Source: Streptomyces griseoloalbus
GTDB taxonomy: Bacteria > Actinomycetota > Actinomycetes > Streptomycetales > Streptomycetaceae
Reading direction: 5' to 3'
Length of the DNA stretch: 64,000 nucleotides
Assembly: GCA_014650015.1 (NCBI GenBank)
Contig: BMUD01000015.1
Location: 62,001 to 126,000 of the forward strand
Part shown: in pieces, positions 52,169-60,954 of the stretch
Position numbering within the stretch: the first letter of the stretch is position 1
Layout of the letters: each line of letters begins with the position of its first letter
Position numbers and translations under genes: made by a program
The notes under the pieces: model-generated
The model's database searches: none
What the model saw: the letters and a program-made list of their open reading frames with translations, nothing else
What the model was told of the DNA's origin: nothing

Positions 52169-54105
52169 TTCCCGGCCGTCCACCCCCGGTCGGCGTACAG
52201 CCCCTCCACCTCCTGCGCGAAGTCCCGCAGGATCTGGTCGCGCCGCAGCTTCATCGACGGGGTCAGGTGGCCGGCCTCCTCCGTGAAGTCCACGGGGAGG
52301 ATGGTGAAGCGGCGGATCGACTCCGGGCGGGAGAGCATCCGGTTGGCCTCGTCGATGGCGCGCTGGAGGATGGCGCGCAGCTCCTCGTCGTCGGCGATGA
52401 GCCTCGGGGGCACCGGGTGCCTGCGGTTCATGCGGCGCCAGTGGGTGATGCCGGCCGGGTCGAGCGTGATGAGGGCGGTGATGTAGGGGCGGTTGTCGCC
52501 GAGCACCATGACCTGGGAGATCAGCGGGTGGGCCCGGAGCCAGTTCTCCAGCGGGGCCGGGGCGACGCTCTTGCCGCCCGCGGTGATGATCAGCTCCTTC
52601 TTGCGGCCCGTGATGGTCAGATACCCCCCGTCGTCCAGCTCGCCGAGGTCGCCCGTGGGGAGCCAGCCGTCGGGGGCGGCGGGGACGACCCCGCCCGCCT
52701 GGGGGTCCCAGTAGCCGCGCAGCACGTGTTCTCCCCCGACCAGGATCTCGCCGTCCGCCGCGATGCGGATGCGGGTGCCGGGCAGCGGCCAGCCCACCGT
52801 GCCCAGCCGGGGTTTGAGCGGGGGCGTCACCGTCGAGGCCCCGGTGGTCTCGGTCAGGCCGTAGCCCTCGAAGATCTCGATGCCGGCACCGGCGTAGAAG
52901 GAGGCGAGGCGGCGGCCGAGCGGGGAGCCGCCGCAGATGGCGTAACGGACCCTGCCGCCCATGGCGTTGCGGATCCGGCGGTAGACCAGCGGGTCGTAGA
53001 AGGCGCGGGCCGTCTTCAGGGGGCGGGACGGGCCGGGTCCGGTGCCGGTCTGGCGGGCCTCGACGGCCTCGCCGTAGCGGCGGGCGACCGACGCCGCGCG
53101 GTCGAAGGTCGCCAGCCGTCCGCCCGCCTCGGCCTTGGCGCGGGCGGTGTTGAAGACCTTCTCCAGCATGTACGGAATGGCCAGCAGGCAGGTGGGCCGG
53201 AAGCTCGCCAGGTCGGGCAGCAGCTCCTCGGCGCTCAGACTCGGCGCGTGACCGAGGCGTACCCGGGCGCGTACGCAGGCGACGGCGACCATGCGGCCGA
53301 AGACGTGGGACATGGGCAGGAAGAGGAGGACGGAGGCCTCTTCGCTGGTGCGTGCCTTGAACACCGGGTAGAGCAGCTCGATCGCGTTGTCGACCTCGGC
53401 GAAGAAGTTGCCGTGGGTGAGGGCACAGCCCTTGGGGCGGCCCGTGGTGCCCGAGGTGTAGACCAGGGTGGCGAGGGTGTCGGGGACCAGCATGCCCCGC
53501 CGCACCTCGACCTCGTGGTCCGGTATGTGGGCGCCGGCCTGCGCGAGTGCCTCGACGTGGCCCTTCTCGGCGGTCCACACATGCCGCAGGTCGGGCAGGT
53601 GCGGGAGTTCGGGGCCGAGGGCGGCGGCCTGGCCGGCGGTCTCCGTGACCAGGGCGACCGCGCCCGAGTCGTGCAGGATCCAGCGGGCCTGGAAGACGGA
53701 GGAGGTGGGGTAGACGGGGACCGTGACCAGTCCGGCCGCCCAGGCGGCGAAGTCGAGGAGCGTCCACTCGTAGATGGTGCGGGCCATGACCGCGATCCGG
53801 TCGCCGGGCACCAGCCCCTCGGCGATCAGCCCTTTCGCCACCGCCGTGACCTGGGCGGCGAACTGACCCGCCGTGACGTCCCGCCACCTGCCGTCCGCCG
53901 TCTTCCGGCTCAACACCACCGCGTCCGGCGCCGCGCTCGCGTTGTCGAACGGCAGGTCGGCGAGCGATCCTCGCCGCACCGGCTTCGCCAACGGCGGTAC
54001 GGACGCTTCCCTGACGACTCCGTCCAGGCGCCTGATCTCGGGCTCGACCGGGACGGGTGCTCCGTGGACGTCGTCGTCGAGAGCGGAGGAATACGCGGTG
54101 GACAC
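52162..54105 (-). CDS. Long-chain acyl-CoA synthetase (AMP-forming)
   Basis: This 647-residue adenylate-forming enzyme activates fatty acids to acyl-CoA. The P-loop-like motif is LVYTSGTTGRPKGCALTH, then EGYGLTETTG, and the hinge region GWLPTGDLGELDDGGYLTITGRKKELI with the catalytic lysine near the C-terminus (TPSMKLRR). The N-terminus is longer than usual by about 40 residues. The GTG start is at 54105. It lies beside, and on the same strand as, the thiolase gene 206 bases upstream. Confidence 0.93.
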   Translation of the reverse strand: MSTAYSSALDDDVHGAPVPVEPEIRRLDGVVREASVPPLAKPVRRGSLADLPFDNASAAPDAVVLSRKTADGRWRDVTAGQFAAQVTAVAKGLIAEGLVPGDRIAVMARTIYEWTLLDFAAWAAGLVTVPVYPTSSVFQARWILHDSGAVALVTETAGQAAALGPELPHLPDLRHVWTAEKGHVEALAQAGAHIPDHEVEVRRGMLVPDTLATLVYTSGTTGRPKGCALTHGNFFAEVDNAIELLYPVFKARTSEEASVLLFLPMSHVFGRMVAVACVRARVRLGHAPSLSAEELLPDLASFRPTCLLAIPYMLEKVFNTARAKAEAGGRLATFDRAASVARRYGEAVEARQTGTGPGPSRPLKTARAFYDPLVYRRIRNAMGGRVRYAICGGSPLGRRLASFYAGAGIEIFEGYGLTETTGASTVTPPLKPRLGTVGWPLPGTRIRIAADGEILVGGEHVLRGYWDPQAGGVVPAAPDGWLPTGDLGELDDGGYLTITGRKKELIITAGGKSVAPAPLENWLRAHPLISQVMVLGDNRPYITALITLDPAGITHWRRMNRRHPVPPRLIADDEELRAILQRAIDEANRMLSRPESIRRFTILPVDFTEEAGHLTPSMKLRRDQILRDFAQEVEGLYADRGWTAGNQ

Positions 54106-54311
54106 GGGCGGCTCCTGAGGCGTGCAGGCGAACTGCTTGATGCCACGACGTACGTGCCTCGCACGCCGAGGCGCTCACCGGTGGCCCTCGGGACAAGGAG
54201 TTACCACCGGTCGGTGCCGGGATTGTACGGCTTTCACGTGAGGGGGCTGTGCGGGTACGGGGATGGTCCGGAGCCGGGGATGTGCAACGTCGGAGGTTAC
54301 GTGAGGGTTAC

Positions 54312-55598
54312 TCAGGTACGTTCCAGGATCGCCGTCACGCCCTGTCCGCCCGCCGCGCAGATGGAGATCAACCCCCTTGCGGGGGCGTCCCGTTCGGCCA
54401 GGAGCTTGGCCAGGGTCGCCACGATGCGGGCGCCGGTGGCGGCGAAGGGGTGGCCGGTCGCCAGGGACGAACCCGCCACGTTGAGCCGGGCGCGGTCCAC
54501 CGGCGCCAGCCCCCGCTTCTCCCAGGCGGCCAGGGTGGCCAGCACCTGGGAGGCGAACGCCTCGTGGACCTCGACCAGGTCGAAGTCCGCCATGCCCAGC
54601 CCGGCCCGCTCCAGCATGCGCGGGACCGCGTACGCCGGTGCCATCAGCAGGCCGTCCTCGCCGCCGGCGACGTCGCCGTGCACGAAGTCCACGGCCGCCG
54701 TCTCGTACGCGGTCAGGTAGGCCAGCGGCTCCAGGCCCCGCTGCCGCGCCCACTCCTCGCTCGCCAGCAGCACCAGTGCCGCGCCGTCCGTGAGCGGGGT
54801 CGAATTGCCCGCCGTCATGGTGGGGTCGGGGTGGTCGAGCCCGAACACCGGCTTCAGCGCGGCGAGTTTGTCCACGGTCGAACCCGGGCGCAGGTTCTGG
54901 TCGCGGGCCAGGCCGCGGAAGGGCACCACCAGGTCCTGGAAGAGGCCGCGTTCGTACGCCGCCGCCAGCCGCTGGTGACTGGTCGCCGCCAGTTCGTCCT
55001 GGGCCTCGCGGGTGATGCCCCAGGCGCGGGCGGTCACCGCGGCGTGCTCGCCCATGGAGAGGTGGGTGCGCGGTTCGGCGTTGCGCGGGATGTCGGGGAC
55101 CAGGTGGCCCGGGCGCACCTTCGCCAGGGCCTTGAGGCGGGCGCCGAGCGACTTGGCGCGCCGTGCCTCCAGGAGCGCCTTGCGCAGGTCGTCGTTGACG
55201 CCGAGGGGCGCGTCGCTCGCGGTGTCGGCGCCGCCGGCGATCGCGGCCTCCGTCTGGCCGAGGGCGATCTTGTTGGCGGCGGCGACGACGGCCTGGAGGC
55301 CGGTGCCACAGGCCTGCTGGATGTCGTACGCGGGGGTGCGGGCGTCGAGCCGTGAGCCGAGGACCGTCTCGCGGGCGAGGTTGAAGTCACGGCTGTGCTT
55401 GAGCACCGCCCCGGCGACGAACTCGCCCACCGCGCCCGGCGTGTCCAGGCCGTACCGCTCGACCAGGCCGTCCAGCGCGGCGGTGAGCATCTCCTGGTTG
55501 GAGGCGGTGGCGTAGGGGCCGTCGGAGCGGGCGAAGGGGACGCGGGTGCCGCCGATGACCGCGACGCGCCGGACGGCGGCCGGCTTCAGGGTGCTCAT
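54312..55598 (-). CDS. Acetyl-CoA C-acetyltransferase (FadA2-like thiolase)
   Basis: This 428-residue thiolase has the acyl-carrying Cys97 in DIQQACGTGLQA, the His motif GHPFAATGARIVATL, and the proton-shuttling Cys in CAAGGQG at the C-terminus. The ATG at 55598 has GGAGCAGG upstream. It is divergent from the FabG-like gene, an arrangement like fadA2 and fabG4 in mycobacteria. A role in lipid turnover or special fatty-acid metabolism is inferred. Confidence 0.9.
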   Translation of the reverse strand: MSTLKPAAVRRVAVIGGTRVPFARSDGPYATASNQEMLTAALDGLVERYGLDTPGAVGEFVAGAVLKHSRDFNLARETVLGSRLDARTPAYDIQQACGTGLQAVVAAANKIALGQTEAAIAGGADTASDAPLGVNDDLRKALLEARRAKSLGARLKALAKVRPGHLVPDIPRNAEPRTHLSMGEHAAVTARAWGITREAQDELAATSHQRLAAAYERGLFQDLVVPFRGLARDQNLRPGSTVDKLAALKPVFGLDHPDPTMTAGNSTPLTDGAALVLLASEEWARQRGLEPLAYLTAYETAAVDFVHGDVAGGEDGLLMAPAYAVPRMLERAGLGMADFDLVEVHEAFASQVLATLAAWEKRGLAPVDRARLNVAGSSLATGHPFAATGARIVATLAKLLAERDAPARGLISICAAGGQGVTAILERT

Positions 55599-55632
55599 CT
55601 CGACCTGCTCCTCACCGTGACATAGTCTTACT

Positions 55633-55664
55633 TCCGGTAACCTTACTCCAGAGTCAGTACCGGA
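55633..55664. promoter_or_regulatory. Candidate TetR-type operator in a divergent promoter
   Basis: TCCGGTA (55633-55639) and TACCGGA (55658-55664) form an inverted repeat with an 18-base gap. CTTACTTCC and CTTACTCCA direct repeats lie within. It lies in the 122-base gap between the divergent thiolase and FabG-like genes. The TetR-type gene at 57907-58626 is a possible ligand. Confidence 0.4.
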
Positions 55665-55720
55665 GTGAGTGCCGCGCGCGAGAACACCGTGAGCCCTTCT
55701 CACCCCGCTGGGAGTCCCCC

Positions 55721-57025
55721 ATGGCCGACCGCTATCTCAGCTTCACCGGCACCGCGCCCGGCCGCTTCCTGACGCGCCGCCTGGGCCTTCCCCAGCCCAC
55801 GGCGCTGCGGCGCTGGTCGCCGGAGCGGCCGGGCCTGGACGGCGGCCTGCTGCACCTCACCGCGGGCAAGACCGACCTCGACCTGCCGCCCGTCCTCGCC
55901 CGTGCCGGACTGGGCGAGGACGACACCGGCCGGCCCGCCGCCGTCGTCCTGGACGCCAGCGGCATCCGGGACGTGGAAGGGCTCGCCGAGGTGCACGCGG
56001 CCCTGCATCCCGTCGTACGGTCGGTCGCCGCGAGCGGCCGGATCGTGGTGCTCGGCGCCCCGCTCGATGCCGCCGACCACCACCAGGCCGCCGCGCAGCA
56101 GGCGTTGGAGGGGTTCACCCGCTCCCTCGGCAAGGAGATCGGCCGGGGCAGGACCGTGAACCTGGTCCGTCTCACCACCGCCCCCGCCGCCGAGTCCACC
56201 CTGTGCTTCCTGCTCTCCCCCAGGTCGGCCTACGTCAGCGGCCAGGTGATCGAGGTGGGCGAGCACGGGTCCGCCGCCCCGCACGACCCGGGCCGCCCCC
56301 TCGCCGGGCGCACCGCGCTGGTGACCGGCGCCGCGCGCGGCATCGGCGAGGCGGTCGCCGAGACGCTGGCCCGGGACGGCGCCAAGGTGGCCGTCCTCGA
56401 CGTGCCGCAGGCCGAACAGGACGCACGGCGCGTCGCCGGACGGCTCGGCGGTATCGCCCTCCCCCTGGACATCACCGCCCCCGACGCGGGCGCCCGGATC
56501 GCCGAGGCCCTCCCCGACGGCATCGACGTACTCGTCCACAACGCCGGCATCACCCGGGACCGGCGGCTGGTCAACATGTCCGCCGAGCGCTGGATCCAGG
56601 TGCTGGAGGTCAACCTGGCGAGCGTGCTGCGCACGACCGACGCGCTGCTCTCGCGCGGTGCCCTGAAGCGGGGCGGACGCATCGTGGCGACCGCCTCCAT
56701 CGCGGGCATCGCCGGGAACACCGGCCAGACCAACTACGGGGCCGCCAAAGCCGGCGTCACCGGGCTGGTCCGCTCCCTCGCGCCGCGCGCGCTCGCCGAG
56801 CACGGGGTGACGGTGAACGCCGTGGCGCCCGGGTTCATCGAGACGAAGATGACGGCCGCCGTTCCGCTGTTCATCCGCGAGGCGGGTCGCCGTATGAACT
56901 CCCTGGGGCAGGGCGGGCTGCCCGTCGATGTCGCCGAGACCACCGCCTGGCTCGCCCACCCGGCCTCGGGCGCGGTGAACGGTCAGGTCGTACGGGTCTG
57001 CGGCCAGAGCCTGCTGGGGGCCTGA
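55721..57025 (+). CDS. High-molecular-weight 3-oxoacyl-ACP/CoA reductase (FabG4-like)
   Basis: This 434-residue protein has two Rossmann halves. The N-terminal half (about 1-195) lacks a clear cofactor motif. The C-terminal half is a complete SDR: TALVTGAARGIGEAVA, VLVHNAGITRD, the catalytic Ser in ATASIAGIAG, and the YxxxK in TNYGAAKAGV. This two-domain layout is typical of mycobacterial FabG4, which reduces long 3-oxoacyl-CoA with NADH. The start ATG is at 55721. It forms a unit with the MaoC-like gene 5 bases downstream. Confidence 0.9.
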   Translation: MADRYLSFTGTAPGRFLTRRLGLPQPTALRRWSPERPGLDGGLLHLTAGKTDLDLPPVLARAGLGEDDTGRPAAVVLDASGIRDVEGLAEVHAALHPVVRSVAASGRIVVLGAPLDAADHHQAAAQQALEGFTRSLGKEIGRGRTVNLVRLTTAPAAESTLCFLLSPRSAYVSGQVIEVGEHGSAAPHDPGRPLAGRTALVTGAARGIGEAVAETLARDGAKVAVLDVPQAEQDARRVAGRLGGIALPLDITAPDAGARIAEALPDGIDVLVHNAGITRDRRLVNMSAERWIQVLEVNLASVLRTTDALLSRGALKRGGRIVATASIAGIAGNTGQTNYGAAKAGVTGLVRSLAPRALAEHGVTVNAVAPGFIETKMTAAVPLFIREAGRRMNSLGQGGLPVDVAETTAWLAHPASGAVNGQVVRVCGQSLLGA

Positions 57026-57030
57026 GCGCC

Positions 57031-57891
57031 ATGGCCTCCGTACCGCCGCCCTCGGTCGAGCTGACCCGTTCTCCCGCCCTCGCCCCGCTCCTCGCGCGCG
57101 GTGCCCTGCTGTCCCCCTTCAAACGGCCCCGCCCCGACGCCGCTCACCCCCGCACCCGGCTGGTGCTGCCCGGTCTGCGGATCGACCCCGCCCGGCTCGC
57201 CGGGTACGAGCGGGTGTGCGGCTTCCCGACCGGGGAGGAGGCGCTGCCGGTGACGTACCCGCACGTGCTGGGCTTCCCGGTGGCGATGCGGCTGATGAGC
57301 GGGCGGGACTTCCCGCTGCCGCTGCTGGGCCTGGTGCACACGTCGATCCGGATCACCCGGCACCGGGCGATGGCGTCCACCGGCGCGTACGAACTGACCG
57401 TCTACGTCGACGGGCTGGCCCCGCACCGGCGCGGCACGGAGGCCGCCGTGGTCACCGAGCTGCGGGCCGGCGGGGACGTGGTGTGGGAGTCACGCAGCAC
57501 GTATCTGGCCCGGCACCGGACCTCCGGGCACCAGCCCGCCGAATCCCACGGGCCGGCAATGCGGGGGCCCCTGCCCGTCATCGAGGACTGGCGCCTGGCC
57601 GGGGACGTGGGACGGCGCTACGGTGCCGCGTCCGGCGACCGCAACCCGATCCATCTGCACCGGCTCACCGCCCGCCTCTTCGGCTTCCCCCGCGCCATCG
57701 CGCACGGCATGTGGACCGTGGCCCGCTGCCTCGCCGCGCACGGCACCCCGGACGCGGTCGAGGTCCGGGCCGACTTCAGGGCACCGGTGCTGCTGCCGGG
57801 GACGGTGACGTACGCGGCGAAGGGCGAACGCTTCGAGCTGCGCGGCGCCGACGACCGGGTGCACCTGACCGGGGAGGTCCGCCCGGCGTGA
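57031..57891 (+). CDS. MaoC-like 3-hydroxyacyl dehydratase (HtdX-like)
   Basis: This 286-residue double hot-dog protein has the hydratase signature YGAASGDRNPIHLHRLTARLFGFP (catalytic Asp and His) in the C-terminal half, and LPVTYPHVLGFPVAMRLM in the N-terminal half. The likely reaction is dehydration of the 3-hydroxyacyl product of the FabG-like enzyme. The ATG at 57031 follows closely after the upstream stop. The same pair (fabG4-htdX) is known in M. tuberculosis. Confidence 0.88.
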   Translation: MASVPPPSVELTRSPALAPLLARGALLSPFKRPRPDAAHPRTRLVLPGLRIDPARLAGYERVCGFPTGEEALPVTYPHVLGFPVAMRLMSGRDFPLPLLGLVHTSIRITRHRAMASTGAYELTVYVDGLAPHRRGTEAAVVTELRAGGDVVWESRSTYLARHRTSGHQPAESHGPAMRGPLPVIEDWRLAGDVGRRYGAASGDRNPIHLHRLTARLFGFPRAIAHGMWTVARCLAAHGTPDAVEVRADFRAPVLLPGTVTYAAKGERFELRGADDRVHLTGEVRPA

Positions 57892-57906
57892 GCCGGCGGG
57901 CGGACC

Positions 57907-58626
57907 TCAACCGACCTGGCCGGTCCCGCCGTCGGCCCCGCCGTGGATGCCGTGGATCCCGCCGTCGGTGTCGTCGTCGGTGTCGTCGTCGGGCGGCGTC
58001 CAGTGGCGGCCGGCCATCAGGTCGCCCAGCCCCGCCCAGGCGAAGTTCATCAGCGTGGCCGCCGACTGCCGGGCCGTGACGCCGGGCGTGGCGTTGGCCC
58101 AGTCGGCGAGTGCCTCGGCGGCGCCGACCAGTGCCTCCGCGAGCCCGGAGACCTCGCGTTCGGGCAGGTCGGGGTCACGGTGCGCTTCGCGGGCGGCGGC
58201 GAGGATGAGCTGCGTCACGAACGCCACGATCTCCGCGCGTACCGCGGCGATCTCGGCGGCGAACACCTCGCCGTGCGTCCGGGCCTGGAGGTGCAGCACG
58301 GCCCAGCCGTCGGGGTGTCGCGCGGTGTGCGTGAAGAACGCCGTCAGCCCCGACCAGAGCTGGCGGTCCGCGGGCAGCCCCGGGCGGGCGCCCGCCCGCA
58401 CCGCCTCGGTGAGGGCCTTCGCCTCACGCCGGATGCACGCGGTGAACAGGTCCTCCTTGGAGTTCAGGTACAGGTACACCAACGGCTTGGACACGCCCGC
58501 CAGTTCGGCGATCTCGTCCATCGACGCGGCCATGTACCCCCGTTGCCCGAAGGTTCGTACGGCGGCGTCCAGCATCTGCTGTTCACGGACCGCACGCGGC
58601 ATCCGCTTCGTCTTCACGGCACCCAT
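57907..58626 (-). CDS. TetR-family regulator
   Basis: This 239-residue protein has an N-terminal helix-turn-helix (AAVRTFGQRGYMAASMDEIAELAGVSKPLVYLYLNSKEDLF) and a variable ligand domain. The tail is Asp/Gly-rich with DDDTDDDTDGGIHGIHGG. The start is the ATG at 58626, inside a perfect palindrome, with a TACGCT -10-like box 9 bases upstream, so the mRNA may be leaderless. It is convergent with the FabG/MaoC pair and probably controls the lipid cluster. Confidence 0.85.
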   Translation of the reverse strand: MGAVKTKRMPRAVREQQMLDAAVRTFGQRGYMAASMDEIAELAGVSKPLVYLYLNSKEDLFTACIRREAKALTEAVRAGARPGLPADRQLWSGLTAFFTHTARHPDGWAVLHLQARTHGEVFAAEIAAVRAEIVAFVTQLILAAAREAHRDPDLPEREVSGLAEALVGAAEALADWANATPGVTARQSAATLMNFAWAGLGDLMAGRHWTPPDDDTDDDTDGGIHGIHGGADGGTGQVG

Positions 58627-58632
58627 ATGGGT
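58621..58632. promoter_or_regulatory. Palindrome over the TetR start codon
   Basis: ACCCATATGGGT is a perfect 12-base palindrome whose ATG is the start codon of the TetR-family gene. It is well placed for autoregulation, but palindrome length alone does not prove binding. Confidence 0.4.
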
Positions 58633-58702
58633 TAGCGTACGGGCCCGCCCCCGCCGCACCCTCCGCCCGCCGCACCGTCCCGCCCCGCGCGCCCCCGCCG
58701 CA

Positions 58703-58810
58703 CCGTCCGCCCGCGGACATGCCACCGCCCGCGCCGCCCCGTCCGCCCGCGGACATGCCACCGCCCCCGCCGCCCCGTCCGCCCGCGGACATGCCACCGC
58801 CCGCGACGGC
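58703..58810. repeat. Three tandem copies of a 36-base unit
   Basis: Units start at 58703, 58739 and 58775 and share CCGTCCGCCCGCGGACATGC with CACCGCCC after it. A degenerate copy lies to the left. The unit is a multiple of three and keeps a minus-strand frame open (CPRADGAAGA-like), which joins the TetR frame, but no ribosome site supports that extension. Confidence 0.85.
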
Positions 58811-58865
58811 CCGGGTGGGGCCGGCGCGGGCGGGAAGGCCGGTTGCCGGAACGGGCGGCCGCGGA

Positions 58866-60170
58866 TCAGGCGGCCACCGGAACCCGCTGGGGTTCGTCGA
58901 CCGGCGAGGCGTGGACCGAGTCGTAGGCGTCACGGTCGAGCAGTCCCTCGCGGGCGGAGACGACGACCGGGACCAGAGCCTGCCCGGCGACGTTCGTCGC
59001 CGTGCGGATCATGTCCAGGATCGGGTCGATGGCGAGGAGCAGACCCACGCCCTCCATCGGCAGGCCGAGGGTGGACAGGGTGAGGGTCAGCATGACCGTC
59101 GCGCCGGTGAGACCGGCCGTGGCGGCGGAGCCCACCACCGAGACGAACGCGATGAGCAGGTAGTCGCCGACGCCGAGCTGGATGTCGAAGATCTGGGCGA
59201 CGAAGATCGCGGCGATGGCCGGGTAGATCGCGGCGCAGCCGTCCATCTTCGTGGTCGCCCCGAACGGGACGGCGAACGACGCGTACTCCTTGGGCACACC
59301 CAGCCGCTCGGTGACCTTCTGGGTCAGCGGCATGGTGCCCACCGAGGAGCGGGAGACGAAGGCCAGCTGGATCGCGGGCCAGGCGCCCTTGAAGAACTGC
59401 ACCGGGTTGACCTTGGCGACGGTCGCGAGCAGCGCCGGGTAGACGCCGAAGAGGACGATCGCGCAGCCGACGTAGATGTCGGCGGTGAAGGTGGCGTACT
59501 TGCCGATCAGGTCCCAGCCGTAGGTGGCGATGGCGTTGCCGATGAGGCCGACCGTGCCGAGCGGGGCCAGGCGGATGACCCACCACAGGGCCTTCTGGAG
59601 GAGTTCGAGGACGGACTCGCTCAGGGTGAGGATCGGCTGGGCCTTCTCGCCGAGCTGGAGGGCGGCGATACCGGCGACGGCGGCCATGAAGACGATCTGC
59701 AGCACGTTCAGCTCGGTGAACGGGGTGATCACGTCGGTCGGCACGATGCCGGTCAGGAAGTCGATCCAGGAGCCGGTGTTCTCGGGCTCGGCGCCGTCGG
59801 CGGGTGTGAGGCCGGTGCCCGCGCCCGGGTTGGTGACCAGGCCGATGACCAGGCCGATCGCCACCGCGATCAGCGAGGTGATCATGAACCAGAGGAGGGT
59901 CCGCGAGGCCAGCCGGGCCGCGTTGTTGACCTTCCGCAGGTTGGTGATGGAGACCAGGATGGCGAAGAAGACGAGCGGGGCCACGGCGAGCTTCAGCAGG
60001 CCGATGAAGGTGCCGCCGACCTTCTCCAGGGTGGTGACGAGCCAGGAGACGTCCTGGCTGCGGGCGAGCCAGCCGAGCAGGACGCCCAGGACGAGGCCGG
60101 CGAGTATCTGGGCCCAGAAGGGCGCGCGTAGGCGCAGGGGTGAGGACTTCGTGTTCGTGGACACGGACAT
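58866..60170 (-). CDS. Dicarboxylate/amino acid:cation symporter (DAACS family)
   Basis: This 434-residue membrane transporter is of the GltP/DctA type. The serine-rich re-entrant motif SRSSVGTMPLT, the TKMDGCAAIYPAIAAIF segment (usually TxNMDG) and the substrate motif GLPMEGVGLLLAIDPILDMIRTATNVAGQ are intact. Eight spans and two hairpins are expected. The ATG at 60170 has an ACGGAG ribosome site. Likely substrates are C4-dicarboxylates or glutamate. An inverted repeat about 190 bases upstream may be an operator. Confidence 0.92.
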   Translation of the reverse strand: MSVSTNTKSSPLRLRAPFWAQILAGLVLGVLLGWLARSQDVSWLVTTLEKVGGTFIGLLKLAVAPLVFFAILVSITNLRKVNNAARLASRTLLWFMITSLIAVAIGLVIGLVTNPGAGTGLTPADGAEPENTGSWIDFLTGIVPTDVITPFTELNVLQIVFMAAVAGIAALQLGEKAQPILTLSESVLELLQKALWWVIRLAPLGTVGLIGNAIATYGWDLIGKYATFTADIYVGCAIVLFGVYPALLATVAKVNPVQFFKGAWPAIQLAFVSRSSVGTMPLTQKVTERLGVPKEYASFAVPFGATTKMDGCAAIYPAIAAIFVAQIFDIQLGVGDYLLIAFVSVVGSAATAGLTGATVMLTLTLSTLGLPMEGVGLLLAIDPILDMIRTATNVAGQALVPVVVSAREGLLDRDAYDSVHASPVDEPQRVPVAA

Positions 60171-60357
60171 GCTCCGTTGAATCCGTAAAGGGGGACGCGT
60201 GAGGGAAGGTGACGTGGGACTCGGGTGCGGAACGTCAGTGACGACAGTTCGCGGAAGTGACCCGGCAGAGGTCCACGTGCAGGCGCGCCACGAGCGGAAC
60301 ACTCCGGGGCGTGGGGAACACGGCTGCTGACTTCACCAGGAGACCGTAACACCTGAA

Positions 60358-60386
60358 CTTTGAGATCCTCAAAGCCTTACTTTGAG
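60358..60386. promoter_or_regulatory. CTTTGAG inverted repeat plus a third half-site upstream of the symporter gene
   Basis: CTTTGAG (60358-60364) and CTCAAAG (60368-60374) form a perfect 7-3-7 palindrome. A further CTTTGAG is at 60380-60386, exactly 22 bases after the first. It stands out as AT-rich in a GC-rich gap (60171-60486) that otherwise shows no gene. Confidence 0.5.
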
Positions 60387-60420
60387 AGGTGTGAGGCCAA
60401 AAGCGTCCATATAACGCAAA

Positions 60421-60458
60421 GCGCCCCGGCATCCCAGGGAATCAGGGAACCGGGGCGC
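60421..60458 (-). terminator. Terminator after the DUF4229-like gene
   Basis: GCGCCCCGG (60421-60429) pairs perfectly with CCGGGGCGC (60450-60458). It lies 29 bases past the stop codon of the minus-strand gene. Confidence 0.75.
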
Positions 60459-60486
60459 CCGACGCGGTGCGCGGAGGTGACGGAGG

Positions 60487-60798
60487 TTACGAGGTCTGGC
60501 CCTGCGTCTGCCCCTGCGCGCGGGCGGTGTCGTCGGCCTCGTCCTCCTGGTTGCGGTTGGCCTCCAGGTTGGACTTCACCCGGTCCACCCGCCGCACGAT
60601 CCGCTCGGAGGCGCGGTCCCGCTCCTCGCGGAGCACGACGAAGCTGATGGGGGCCGAGATCAGCAGCGCGAGCAGGACGATCCACAGGCCGTTGGAGTCG
60701 CCGAGGCCGCGCGGGGCGAGGCCGGAGTGGACGAGGCCCCAGACGACCACGAGGCAGCCCACGAAGATCCCGAGGCGCATCAGTGTGTAGCGGAGCAT
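60487..60798 (-). CDS. DUF4229-like small membrane protein
   Basis: This 103-residue protein has two membrane spans (LGIFVGCLVVVWGLVHSGL and LWIVLLALLISAPISFVVL), then a charged tail (REERDRASERIVRRVDRVKS, NRNQEDEADDTARAQG). The pattern fits the actinobacterial DUF4229 family. In S. coelicolor and relatives such a gene is found near the menaquinone genes, but its function is unknown. The ATG at 60798 is preceded by GAGTGGATGAG; a GTG at 60807 is an alternative. Confidence 0.72.
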   Translation of the reverse strand: MLRYTLMRLGIFVGCLVVVWGLVHSGLAPRGLGDSNGLWIVLLALLISAPISFVVLREERDRASERIVRRVDRVKSNLEANRNQEDEADDTARAQGQTQGQTS

Positions 60799-60954
60799 CT
60801 CATCCACTCTTCCTACGTACGGCCAGAACATCCCACCAGAACATCCCAAAGGGACACCCTCCAGTGAAGCACGCCCCGGCGATCGGTCCGGCAGGGGGGT
60901 GCGGGCCTCGGGCACAGCGGGCCTCGGGCGGTGCGGGCGTCAGGTGGTACGCCC

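Noticed and set aside
54200-54215. ACCGGTCGGT-type TetR operator upstream of the acyl-CoA synthetase
   Set aside because: The symmetry is imperfect, and such words are frequent in this GC-rich sequence.
58627-58797. N-terminal extension of the TetR regulator by ACPRADGAAGAV repeats
   Set aside because: TetR proteins do not carry this, and the ATG at 58626 begins the usual basic N-terminus.
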